Assembly: GCF_030864005.1 (NCBI RefSeq)
Contig: NZ_CP132976.1
Span: forward strand, 5,394,001-5,458,000
DNA: 64,000 nucleotides
From: Achromobacter seleniivolatilans
Lineage (GTDB): Bacteria; Pseudomonadota; Gammaproteobacteria; Burkholderiales; Burkholderiaceae_B
Direction of reading: 5' to 3'
Shown: positions 1-8,202 of the stretch, piece after piece
Layout of the letters: the number at the start of each line of letters is the position of its first letter
Position numbering within the stretch: the first letter of the stretch is position 1
Translations under genes and position numbers: made by a program
Notes under the pieces: model-generated
Databases searched by the model: none
What the model was told of the DNA's origin: nothing
The model's input: only the letters and a program-made list of their open reading frames with translations

Positions 1-978
1 TTCACAACGCACCACGTCGAGATGACTGGCTGGATAGCATCTGCGTCTGCTCTGATGAAAATCCGGGCGGTGATGCGCGGTGGAGCCTTCGATGTTATCA
101 ATACTCACTCTGTCGCAGACGATCTTCGCATTGGGCTTATCGCACGCTTGATGAAAAGGCGTCTGATCGTAAGGACGCAACACCGAGAAGGGCGGCAGAG
201 AGTATTCAACGCCCTCGGCGTGACGAGTGATCACGTCATCACTGTTAGCGAGTGCCAACGGCAGCGCTTTCTACAGAGCGGGTTTTCGGCGCATCACGTG
301 CAGGCCGTCCCCACTGGTCTTGATGTCCAGTGCCCGAATCAACAGCCGTCTGCCGTTCGCCATGCGCTCGGCATTCCAAGTGGCGCGATCGTTGTTGGAT
401 GTTTGGCTGACGATCGAGATATGCAGGGGTTCAGAATTTTGCTGGAAGCAATGTGTCCGTTGATGGAATGCCATCAAGACGTACATTTGCTGCTGGCTGG
501 GCTGGACGAGCTTCAGCAGTGCAATTTGACAAGACGCGCCTTCGACATCGGGTTGAAATCCCGAATTCATTTTGTAGATCGTCCCGTATACAGTGACAAG
601 TTGCTTGGTGCTTTTGACATATATGCGGTAGCACCGGAGAGTTGTGTTGCTGGCTCCACATTCGTTGAAGCCTCCGCACATGGTGTACCTGTTGTAGGCA
701 CTGCGGTGGGTTGTATACCGGAGGTCATTGAAAATGGCGTATCGGGATATGTTGTATTGCCCTCCGATAGATTGATTCTCCGATCCGTAATTGGCAAGCT
801 GATCGAAGATGGTGAACTACGCAGGCGGTTTGGAATCGCTGGACGGCAGAAGTTCGAGCCTCATGGAAAATTCAGCTCGATAAGGATGGCGGAAGCTTTA
901 GAGAGTCTGTATCTAGGCTGGTTGAGGGCTTCGCAGGCTGAGGAACAAGCGTGTGGAATTCACGCTCGGCATCGATAG
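1..978 (+). CDS. glycosyltransferase family 4-like protein, 5' end outside window
   Basis: The reading frame is open from base 1, so the N-terminus lies outside the window; about 325 residues are visible. The C-terminal half shows GT-B (GT4) features: a region reading HVITVSECQRQRF and VPTGLDV typical of the interdomain nucleotide-sugar site, and an E-x7-E type segment around FVEASAHGVPVVGTAVGCIPEVI. The family transfers sugars from nucleotide donors in polysaccharide or lipopolysaccharide assembly at the cytoplasmic face of the membrane. Base composition is clearly less GC-rich than in the core genes further right, which fits cargo of the island that ends near 3209. Acceptor and donor cannot be told. 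Confidence 0.8.
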   Translation, partial: FTTHHVEMTGWIASASALMKIRAVMRGGAFDVINTHSVADDLRIGLIARLMKRRLIVRTQHREGRQRVFNALGVTSDHVITVSECQRQRFLQSGFSAHHVQAVPTGLDVQCPNQQPSAVRHALGIPSGAIVVGCLADDRDMQGFRILLEAMCPLMECHQDVHLLLAGLDELQQCNLTRRAFDIGLKSRIHFVDRPVYSDKLLGAFDIYAVAPESCVAGSTFVEASAHGVPVVGTAVGCIPEVIENGVSGYVVLPSDRLILRSVIGKLIEDGELRRRFGIAGRQKFEPHGKFSSIRMAEALESLYLGWLRASQAEEQACGIHARHR

Positions 979-1093
979 ACATCATTGGGTGGAACCGATA
1001 GGCAACGGCCGGACAATCTTATCTACGATCCAGACCCCTTGTCGCCACCGGCGCTATATCGGTATGGCAAGGACGAAGGTGAACTCGCGGCGG

Positions 1094-1258
1094 CTAGCTA
1101 GCGAGCGTAGCAGGCGAAAGCGATTCGATGATGCGGCACTCGGCTACCGTGCCGCAACGGCACTGATCGATCAGATGGTCAAGTTCGGATTTCAAGGCAC
1201 GAAGGTCGCGAATTTTCTGCTCGACCGCCTTGCGGTGCTCCATCGCAATCTCATCAAT
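1094..1258 (-). pseudogene. MerR-family regulator remnant, C-terminal part only
   Basis: About 54 residues on the minus strand match the C-terminal dimerisation helix and metal-loop end of MerR-type metal or stress regulators: a coiled-coil-like stretch with AVEQKIRDLRALKSELDHL followed by CRCGTVAECRIIESLSP and a stop. The N-terminal winged-helix DNA-binding part is missing; sequence upstream of the match (above about 1258) does not continue the family. It is therefore a decayed or truncated fragment, probably cut by the adjacent IS30-type insertion. No function is expected. Confidence 0.65.
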
Positions 1259-1343
1259 GGCGGCGGTGGAAATACACGTCCAAGGTGAAAGCAGGCGCGT
1301 CAAAGGGGGCCACCAGGAGGACGACTGATGCCGACGATCTAAG

Positions 1344-1733
1344 TTGATTCGCGGCGAGGCGCGGGATGGTAAGAAGAAGGTCCGAATTTGCCATGATCAA
1401 TGGTGCGGTCATAACGCTGGGCAGCTCAATAGCGAACTCTACAAGTCTCTCACCTGGGATCGTGGAAAAGAGATGGCCGCCCACAAGCGATTCACCCTTG
1501 CTACGGACATACATGTCTACTTTTGCGATCCGCAAAATCCATGGCTACGAGGGACAAATGAGAACACCAACGGACTGCTCAGACAATACTTGCCGAAAGG
1601 GATTGACCTTAGCAACTACTCGCAAGCTAAGCTCAATGAAATTGCTAGAGCCTTGAATGAGCGTCCGAGGAAGATCCTGGGTTACGACACCCCGGCACAA
1701 CGATTTCACCAATCTGTTGCAATGATCGATTGA
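1344..1733 (+). pseudogene. IS30-family transposase remnant (C-terminal part)
   Basis: About 129 residues match the end of IS30-type DDE transposases: SLTWDRGKEMAAHKRFT carries the second catalytic Asp, and VYFCDPQNPWLRGTNENTN carries the catalytic Glu, followed by LLRQYLPKGIDLS and LNERPRKILGY. Full-length IS30 transposases are about 320-380 residues with an N-terminal helix-turn-helix and first Asp; both are missing, and the reading frame has no clear start. It is an inactive fragment in the variable part of the island. I could not identify terminal inverted repeats. Confidence 0.85.
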
Positions 1734-1888
1734 ATGCACAGCCGACAGCGGTCAGTGCGATTCGGTCAAGCCTTCGCGGATGCGCGGCACTGAGCCTCTC
1801 GTGGGTACCCTTGCTGGCGCGGAGTGCAAACGGCTGGTCGTAGCGATAGGCTCGCGAGTTCGTAGCCCTGAGATCGAAAGTCTTGACA

Positions 1889-2914
1889 TCACGACCGCGA
1901 AAGCCCTCGCCCGACTGTACTTCCATCCTTCAGTTGAAACCATGCGTCTTCCAAGCGACGCATTGCGTCGTGGACTTGGTTCGGTGCGAGGTGCGCGTAT
2001 CGCTCGGTCATCTCAATCGAGGAGTGCCCGAGAAGGTCGCGGACGACCAACAATGGCACTCCGGCCATGACCAGCCAAGACGCGCACGTATGGCGAAGGT
2101 CGTGGATTCTGAAATCGTCGATGTTGGCTTTGGTGCAGAGCGACCGGAATCCCTTTTGAATGGTGCTGAGCGGCTTCGCGTGGTCCCTTGGAGAGGGAAA
2201 CACCCATGGCGAAGTCGGGCAGTGCTCCGCACGCCAAGTGGCCATGGTGTCAAGGGCCTCAAGCGCCGGCGCATTCAACGGAATGACGCGGTGCTTTTTG
2301 GTTTTAGTATCTTCGCTTTCGAGGGTGATGAGACCCTCCTCGGTGCGGACACGTTGCAGTCGGAGCTTGAGCAATTCGTTCCGGCGGCAACCGGTGTGCA
2401 GAGCCAACTGAATGAACGATGGAAGATGCGGCCTTACCGCCATCGCTTGTGCGACCGAGATCATGCGCTGCGCTTCGCCCCGCGTAATCCAACGTGTCCT
2501 GCCCTCTGGTACTGGGAGGGACATGCCGACGAGGGCATTGGGGAGGTTGAGCTCGTGCAGGAAGTTGTACCAGTTGATCGCGGCGCTAAGATCGTCCAAT
2601 TCGCGGTTGATCGTGGCCGGGCTCACGCCGGCGGTCTGTCTCAGGGTGATGTACCGCTGAACGGTTGCCCGTCGCAGGCTGCGAAGCGTGCGCCCCTTGA
2701 AAAAGCAGTCCAGCTTGAGCTGGCTGTATCTGAAACGCTCAGTGTCTTTGCCAGAAGCCTGGTAGGCCTCCATCACGGCTTCATACGTGGGGTTTTCGTC
2801 GGCTCCGGCGTCGTCATGAATGTTATGCCCGGAGTCGCTCACGCCATCGACCGGCGGGCGGGCGGGGGCCAGGGGCCCGGAGATGTTCTGAGCTGGTGCG
2901 AGAGTATGGTCCAT
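1889..2914 (-). CDS. tyrosine-type site-specific recombinase (island integrase)
   Basis: A 341-residue phage-type integrase. The N-terminal half has a SAM-like core-binding domain (about residues 40-130, YSQLKLDCFFKG to INWYNFLHEL). The C-terminal catalytic domain shows the expected residues: Arg in HTGCRRNELLKL, His-x-x-Arg in HDLRHTCASWL, His in LLGHSSIEMTERYAHL, and the nucleophile Tyr in ERYAHL. It would integrate and excise the element by strand exchange at the tRNA-Pro site. Its start lies about 245 bp from the tRNA 3' fragment at 3158-3209 and it is transcribed away from it, the usual layout for an element end. Start ATG at 2914 is the first in frame with a complete N-terminus. Confidence 0.9.
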   Translation of the reverse strand: MDHTLAPAQNISGPLAPARPPVDGVSDSGHNIHDDAGADENPTYEAVMEAYQASGKDTERFRYSQLKLDCFFKGRTLRSLRRATVQRYITLRQTAGVSPATINRELDDLSAAINWYNFLHELNLPNALVGMSLPVPEGRTRWITRGEAQRMISVAQAMAVRPHLPSFIQLALHTGCRRNELLKLRLQRVRTEEGLITLESEDTKTKKHRVIPLNAPALEALDTMATWRAEHCPTSPWVFPSPRDHAKPLSTIQKGFRSLCTKANIDDFRIHDLRHTCASWLVMAGVPLLVVRDLLGHSSIEMTERYAHLAPNQVHDAMRRLEDAWFQLKDGSTVGRGLSRS

Positions 2915-3050
2915 GTCAGTGGCCGGCCGTTACGCCCAGAGAGCGTTAGGGTAGGAGGTCACCAACGACCGACATTCGCAAATATCTGGCAAATGATGAT
3001 AACATATTGACATGAATCGATATTTTCGCATAGCCGCGGGATCCGTTGCA

Positions 3051-3073
3051 CGCAAGCGCTCAGAGCGCTTGCG
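3051..3073. repeat. perfect 10-bp inverted repeat near element end
   Basis: CGCAAGCGCT, three bases, then AGCGCTTGCG. It sits between the integrase start (2914) and the tRNA 3' fragment (3158). It is not followed by a T-run on either strand, so a protein-binding site (integrase arm site, excisionase or repressor operator) is more likely than a terminator. Confidence 0.6.
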
Positions 3074-3157
3074 GGATTTCGTCCTGGAATCGGGCCAGGG
3101 CGGAACCAAAGACGTATCGATTCAAAAGTTCGGCGATCTTGCTCGGGCCTCGAAGAC

Positions 3158-3210
<53 letters not shown>

Positions 3211-3256
3211 TTGATGTGGTCGAATTTTTGATGGTGTTCTCGACACCAACAGCAAG

Positions 3257-3289
3257 AGCCGGAATAGCGAAAGCGACGCCGGCTTTTTT
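3257..3289 (+). terminator. Rho-independent terminator (former tRNA-Pro transcript)
   Basis: Stem AGCCGG (3257-3262) with CCGGCT (3279-3284), followed by six T residues. It lies 48 bp downstream of the tRNA-Pro CCA end and was probably its original terminator. From 3290 to 3458 I see nothing else. Confidence 0.75.
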
Positions 3290-3458
3290 GCGTCTGGACG
3301 CTTCGTGCGTCAGCGGGATGATCGTCGTATCAATGGCAAGGCCGGGGTTCCTGAGCCATCAGCATTGCACGCCAAACTACAACCCGTCTTTCCGCCATTC
3401 AGCAGTCACGCGAATCCAGTCTGCGAGCTGCGGGGAAGGAGCCCCTGCCAGGTACGCC

Positions 3459-4517
3459 CTAAGCCGCTTCCAGGCTCACGCCGCGCGGCCGGCGGCGCAG
3501 CTGGACCACTTGCTCCGCATCCACGGCCCTAGCGCGCAGCTGGCCGCAGCCGCCTTCCACGTCCTGCCCGGCGCTGTTTCTTATCTTGGTCAGCACGCCG
3601 CGGCGGTGCAGGATGCGGACAATCTCGCGGATGCGTTCGGTATCGGGACGCTGGTAGTCGTCGCCTTCCAGACTATTGAAGGGAATGACGTTGAGCACGC
3701 CGAACTTGCCCTTGAGCAGGCGCGGGATCGCGTCGAGTTCGTCGTCGCCGTCGTTGATGCCCTTGAGCAGCGTCCACTGGTACTGCACCGGGTAGCCGGT
3801 GTCGCGGGCATAGGCTTCACCCAGCTCGACCAGTTCTTCCGGCGTGATGTGCGGCGCGCGTGGCAGCAGGCGCCGGCGCAAGTCGGGCTTCGTCGTATGT
3901 AGCGACAGCGCCAGTGCGGGCTTCACGCGTTGTTGCGGCAACGCCTCGAACACGCGCCGGTCGCCGACGGTGGAGAAGACCAGGTTCTTGTGGCCGATGT
4001 TGCCGTCAGTGCCGAGCAGGTCGATGGCTTCGAGCACGTTGTCCAGGTTGTGCGCCGGTTCGCCCATGCCCATGAAGACAACTTTCTTCACCGCGCGCTG
4101 ACGCCGCGCCAGCACAAACTGGGCAAGGATTTCCATGCTGGTGACCTGGCGGATCAGGCCGCTCTTGCCCGTCATGCAAAAAAGACAGCCCACCGCGCAG
4201 CCGACCTGGGTGGAAACACAGAGTCCGTCGCGCGGCAGCAGCACGCTTTCCACCATCTGGCTATCGGCCAGTGCGAGGAGCAGGCGCGAGCCGTCGTTGC
4301 CAGCATGTTCGGTGTGGATGCGGGCAAGGCTGTCCAGTTCCATCGCCAGGGCGGGTAGCGCGTCACGCACCGCCAGCGGGAGAAAGTTGTCGAAACGCCG
4401 CCGCCACGTGCCGTCGTCGAACGCCTGCCCGCTCAGCCAGGCGCGCATGATCCGGCCGCGATGAGCGGGCTGGGCGCCAAGGGCTGTGAGGCGTAGTTCG
4501 AAGTCAGAAAATCGCAT
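3459..4517 (-). CDS. RlmN-family radical SAM rRNA/tRNA adenine C2-methyltransferase
   Basis: 352 residues from ATG 4517, which reads MRFSDFELRLTALG; the longer frame to 4652 adds a non-conserved tail. The family adds a methyl group to C2 of adenosine (23S A2503, tRNA A37) using a 4Fe-4S cluster and a methyl-cysteine intermediate. Visible: cluster motif C107-x3-C111-x2-C114 in GCAVGCLFCMTGK, the conserved Cys seven residues earlier (C100), and the methyl-carrying Cys in EGGCGQL (C324). All five key cysteines are present, so it should be active. It is shorter and more diverged than a housekeeping RlmN, so it may be a second paralogue. It stands alone with no evident operon. Confidence 0.85.
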   Translation of the reverse strand: MRFSDFELRLTALGAQPAHRGRIMRAWLSGQAFDDGTWRRRFDNFLPLAVRDALPALAMELDSLARIHTEHAGNDGSRLLLALADSQMVESVLLPRDGLCVSTQVGCAVGCLFCMTGKSGLIRQVTSMEILAQFVLARRQRAVKKVVFMGMGEPAHNLDNVLEAIDLLGTDGNIGHKNLVFSTVGDRRVFEALPQQRVKPALALSLHTTKPDLRRRLLPRAPHITPEELVELGEAYARDTGYPVQYQWTLLKGINDGDDELDAIPRLLKGKFGVLNVIPFNSLEGDDYQRPDTERIREIVRILHRRGVLTKIRNSAGQDVEGGCGQLRARAVDAEQVVQLRRRPRGVSLEAA

Positions 4518-5285
4518 GGGGCCGAATTTTACTCTGCCGGGTAGTGGCAGCGGCGCCATGCTCGGCGGCTTGTGATGAAGCGCGCACGCTCTTACAGATT
4601 GATAGTGCGGTTCGCACAGATTAATAACGCTGCCGCCGGCCAGTAATGCCAAGCTGTCTTCGCCGTGTAAAAGTGCGTGGCTGCCATCAGGGCTGATGTG
4701 CTGGTATTTGAAATATTGCAGAAAATAGATAATCCAGGCCGCGCATTTGGTTGATTAAAGTTTCCCGCGAATAATAATAAGAAAATCAGGGGATTCAGTT
4801 GATTCTAGTTAATGATAGTGGTGGGTTGCCGCTGGTTTGTATTAAGCGCTGTGGATTAACTAATAATTGCTTCAGCCTTCCTCTTTGTGGGCGCAGCACA
4901 GCCATATGAGTTCAGGCCGAGATCCCGCCGCCACACTTGAAAAACGCTTGCCAGCCAAGCTCTTGCGCGTCGGCTGTGGGAGCGGAAGTCATCTTGTTTA
5001 AATAATATTGAATGTTTCCAGGCGTGCCATTTTTTCTTTATGGATGGTATCCATTGGCCATGCCTGAAAAGTTCGGTTGGTATCCAATTTCGTTATTCAA
5101 ATAGCACGGATGGTATCCCGCTATAAATTCTTTGTATTGCAAAAAAATTGGTATACATTGCGTCCTTTTTTTCGAACGGCTCATTTCGCTTACACGGAGT
5201 TATACGTTACGTAGTAATACTTTTACTGCAATCCAGTAATGTTTTAAGAGCCAACTATTAATCGAAATAGCAAAGGACCCACGTT
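4518..5285. other. long AT-rich intergenic region upstream of autotransporter
   Basis: About 770 bp without a convincing gene. The part from roughly 4680 to 5285 is much more AT-rich than the surrounding genes and contains runs such as AATAATAATAAG. It holds the four GGTATCC-type repeats described separately and presumably the promoter and 5' leader of the autotransporter at 5286. No RNA gene or long ORF was recognised. Confidence 0.6.
5044..5158 (+). promoter_or_regulatory. four spaced near-palindromic repeats (WTGGTATCCAW)
   Basis: 11-mers ATGGTATCCAT (5044), TTGGTATCCAA (5077), ATGGTATCCCG (5110) and TTGGTATACAT (5148). The first two are palindromic around a TAT core; all share TGGTAT. 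Start-to-start spacing is 33, 33 and 38 bp, about three helical turns, so they would lie on nearly one face of the DNA. They lie 128-242 bp before the autotransporter start. The half-site resembles operators of FadR/GntR-type regulators, but which regulator binds is unknown. Confidence 0.6.
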
Positions 5286-8075
5286 TTGATACATGGCACT
5301 AAGAAGCTGCTGACGGCGACGCTTGCAGTGAGTACGACCTATTACGGCGGCGTTATGGCTGCGGACCTGACCGTTTCGTCGGGCAACACGCAAGTGTTCG
5401 ATGGTTCGGTCAATTACCCTGGTGGTGTCGATGTCAACGGCGGCACGTTGGTGATCGGCGGCAACGGAGGTGGCGCAGGTGTTGCATTGGGCGGCAACGT
5501 CAATGCGGCATCGAACGGCACCGTTGCGGGTTTTGGCTCGATCAATGGCGATCTCAATGTGACGGGCAATGCGCGCGTCGCGCCCGGATATTCCGTCGGT
5601 ACGCCGACCGGCGTCTCCAACGGCAACCTGGTCGTCAACGGCAATCTGTCGATGAACAATGCCGTGTTCGACTTCGAGACCGGCTATGCGGGGCTGCCCA
5701 TCACGCAACCCGGCACTGGCGACAACATCACCGTGCGCGGCAACGCCGCCATCAACAACACGACGCTGAACGTCTCGGTGAACACCTTGGGTGTCAACGC
5801 CGGCTACTACCGCATCATGTCTTACGGCGGCACGTTGAGCGGCAACGGCTTCACGTTGGGCACCGTCACCGGCGACTCCGTGCCCGCGGCAACCATCCAG
5901 TCGCTGACGGGCGACAAGCAGGTCAACCTTATTCTGGGTCCCAGCACGACCAACTTGTGGAACGGCAACGGCGCGGCGTCTGCGACCCAAGCAGGTGGCG
6001 GCAATGGCACCTGGAGCGCCGCCAGCACAAACTGGAATAGTCCTACCAATGCCACGGGCGCTCTGCCCGATAGCGCATACGCCATTTTCACGGGCGCTGC
6101 GGGCACGGTGACTGTTGACGGCGGCGCAGGTCCGGTACGCGTATCGGGTATTCAGTTCGCCACGGACCGGTATCGCCTGCAAGGCGCGCCCATCACCCTG
6201 GTGGGCAACGGCGGCAATCCACCGGCCCTTGTCGTTGGCGACGGCACCTATGCTTCTGGCCAGTTCGTCGACACCATCGACAACCCGTTGCAAGGCACGC
6301 AAGGTTTCGTCAAGACTGGCCCGGGGTCATTGATCCTGACCGCCGATAGCAGCGGGCTGACTGGCCCCATCCTGATTGCCGACGGCGCTCTGGAAATCGA
6401 TGGCAAGTTGAACGGCCCGGTCGATATCGGCCGTGAAGTCGTGCTGGCAGGGGTCGGCCAGGTGGGCACGACCACTCTTTATCCGACTGCCGTGATCTCT
6501 CCGGGCAATGACGGTTCGCCCATCGGCACGCTCACGGTCAACGGCAACCTGACCTTTGGCGCGAACACCATCTATCGCGTGCATGCCGATCCGGCCAGCA
6601 GCGCGAGCGATCGCATCCACGTCACTGGCGTGGCCTATCTGGACGGTACCGTCGCGCATGTGGGGCCTGACGGCAACTATGCGCCGCGCACGACCTACAA
6701 CATCCTGACGGCTGATGGCGGCATACAGGGCACGTTTACGGGCGCATCCAGCGGGTATGCTTTCCTGACTCCCACGCTCAGCTACGACGCAAAAAATGCG
6801 TTCATGACGCTGACGCGCAACGATGTGCCTATTGGCAGCATCGGCGACAACAGCAACCAGAACAACGTGGGTGACGCGTTGGATAAGGAAGAGCCGCCCG
6901 TGACGGGTAATGGATCGTCCACGACTGGCAATGGATCGTCCGTGACCGGCAATGGATCGTCATTGATCGGAAGCGGCAGCGGATCAGGCAAAGGCACCGG
7001 CGCCAACCAGGTGACGACTGCGGTCCTTTCCATGACGCCGGACGAAGCGCGCTCGGCGCTCAGAATGCTCTCAGGCGAAGCGTTCGCCAGCACCGCCAGT
7101 GTGTTGCAGAGCCAGGGCGATACGGTGCGCACGCTGCCGATGGCGCATCTGCGCAGCAATCTTGATGCGCCGGTTGTTGCCGGACGGCCGACGGCTCAGC
7201 TGGGTTCGTCTTCCTCTGACGCCCTGCCGCAAAGCGGCGCGTCTCCGGTTTGGGCGCAAGCGTTCGGCAATTGGAGCACCTTCGGGGGGGATGGCAACGC
7301 GTCGAGCGTGAGCCAGTCCGCAGGCGGTCTCTTCGTTGGCGGCGATGGCGCGGTAGGCGGCGGCTGGCGGTTGGGCGGCGCGCTGGGCTACACCGGCAGC
7401 CACAACACCATTGCCGATGCGTCGTCGCGCACCAATATCGACAGCTACACGGCGACCGTGTTCGGCGGGCGTAATTTCCAGGCGGGTGCCGGACATCTGC
7501 GCTTTACGGCTGGCGCGGCGTACACCTGGCACGATATCGATTCGAAACGCGACGTGGCGGCGGGCAGCCTGAACCAGCGGCTTGAATCGTCGTACAACGC
7601 CTCTTCGACGCAGTTGTTCACCGAACTCGGCTACAACCTGCCGCTGGGCGATGCCTACACGATCGAACCGTATGCCGGCTTGGCGTGGAACCAGTTGCGC
7701 ACTCGCGACTTCAAGGAGTCGGGTGGTACGGCCGCCCTGCACGGGTCGGGCGCTACCGACGATGTCACCAGCACCACGCTGGGGCTGCGCGGCTCGTGGC
7801 AGTTCGGTTCCGACCGCACGCCGGGCCGCCTGACCGCATCGGTGGGCTGGCGCCATGCAATGGGCGATGTGCAGCCCAGGCAAGAGCTGGCATTCGACGG
7901 CGGCAGCACCTTCTCGGTGGCTGGCGTTCCGATCGCGCGTAACGCGGCAGTGCTCGGCCTTGGCGCTGAAATGTCCCTCACGCGTAACACCACGGCAGGC
8001 ATTGCCTACGACGCGCAGTTCGGCGGCGGCAACCGGCAGCAGTCGGGTGTGCTCAAGCTGGCCGTGCGTTTCTAG
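5286..8075 (+). CDS. autotransporter (type Va secretion) outer-membrane protein
   Basis: 929 residues. A TTG start at 5286 is preceded by AAAGGA about 10 bases upstream; no ATG precedes the signal peptide in frame. The N-terminus has a signal peptide (about residues 1-25, ending GGVMA before ADLTV). The passenger (about 27-540) is Gly/Asn-rich beta-helix-like sequence with passenger-associated repeats such as GPILIADGALEIDG. A Gly-Ser linker with three TGNGSS repeats (539-559) leads to the C-terminal beta-barrel (about 655-929) ending in LKLAVRF with a terminal Phe. It would export its own passenger to the cell surface; role (adhesin, other) is unknown. It is monocistronic and ends at the hairpin at 8127. 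Confidence 0.9.
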   Translation: MIHGTKKLLTATLAVSTTYYGGVMAADLTVSSGNTQVFDGSVNYPGGVDVNGGTLVIGGNGGGAGVALGGNVNAASNGTVAGFGSINGDLNVTGNARVAPGYSVGTPTGVSNGNLVVNGNLSMNNAVFDFETGYAGLPITQPGTGDNITVRGNAAINNTTLNVSVNTLGVNAGYYRIMSYGGTLSGNGFTLGTVTGDSVPAATIQSLTGDKQVNLILGPSTTNLWNGNGAASATQAGGGNGTWSAASTNWNSPTNATGALPDSAYAIFTGAAGTVTVDGGAGPVRVSGIQFATDRYRLQGAPITLVGNGGNPPALVVGDGTYASGQFVDTIDNPLQGTQGFVKTGPGSLILTADSSGLTGPILIADGALEIDGKLNGPVDIGREVVLAGVGQVGTTTLYPTAVISPGNDGSPIGTLTVNGNLTFGANTIYRVHADPASSASDRIHVTGVAYLDGTVAHVGPDGNYAPRTTYNILTADGGIQGTFTGASSGYAFLTPTLSYDAKNAFMTLTRNDVPIGSIGDNSNQNNVGDALDKEEPPVTGNGSSTTGNGSSVTGNGSSLIGSGSGSGKGTGANQVTTAVLSMTPDEARSALRMLSGEAFASTASVLQSQGDTVRTLPMAHLRSNLDAPVVAGRPTAQLGSSSSDALPQSGASPVWAQAFGNWSTFGGDGNASSVSQSAGGLFVGGDGAVGGGWRLGGALGYTGSHNTIADASSRTNIDSYTATVFGGRNFQAGAGHLRFTAGAAYTWHDIDSKRDVAAGSLNQRLESSYNASSTQLFTELGYNLPLGDAYTIEPYAGLAWNQLRTRDFKESGGTAALHGSGATDDVTSTTLGLRGSWQFGSDRTPGRLTASVGWRHAMGDVQPRQELAFDGGSTFSVAGVPIARNAAVLGLGAEMSLTRNTTAGIAYDAQFGGGNRQQSGVLKLAVRF
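6900..6962 (+). repeat. three 21-bp in-frame tandem repeats in autotransporter linker
   Basis: Three 21-bp units (6900-6920, 6921-6941, 6942-6962) each encode (V/T)TGNGSS. Units share GG(C/T)AATGGATCGTC. Because the unit is a multiple of three, copy-number change would alter linker length without breaking the frame. Confidence 0.85.
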
Positions 8076-8126
8076 GCTGAAGCCAGCAGAGGCCAGCGTT
8101 TAGCTGGAATCCAAGGCAAATGAAAA

Positions 8127-8150
8127 GGGGCGGATCGTAAGATCCGCCCC
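8127..8150. terminator. terminator hairpin between convergent genes
   Basis: Perfect 10-bp stem GGGGCGGATC (8127-8136), GTAA loop, GATCCGCCCC (8141-8150). On the minus strand it is followed by TTTTCATT, a proper terminator for the TonB receptor gene; on the plus strand the tail is TGGTGTTTT, weaker but probably adequate for the autotransporter. Confidence 0.85.
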
Positions 8151-8202
8151 TGGTGTTTTGGGAGGCGATTTTTGTCGCTATCTCAAACCTTCAGTCCAAC
8201 CC

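Noticed and set aside
953..1288. 111-residue plus-strand ORF after the glycosyltransferase
   Set aside because: Its second half is antisense to the MerR remnant and its first half matches nothing.
1883..3010. 375-residue plus-strand ORF over the integrase
   Set aside because: Antisense to a well-supported tyrosine recombinase; no family features and poor codon pattern.
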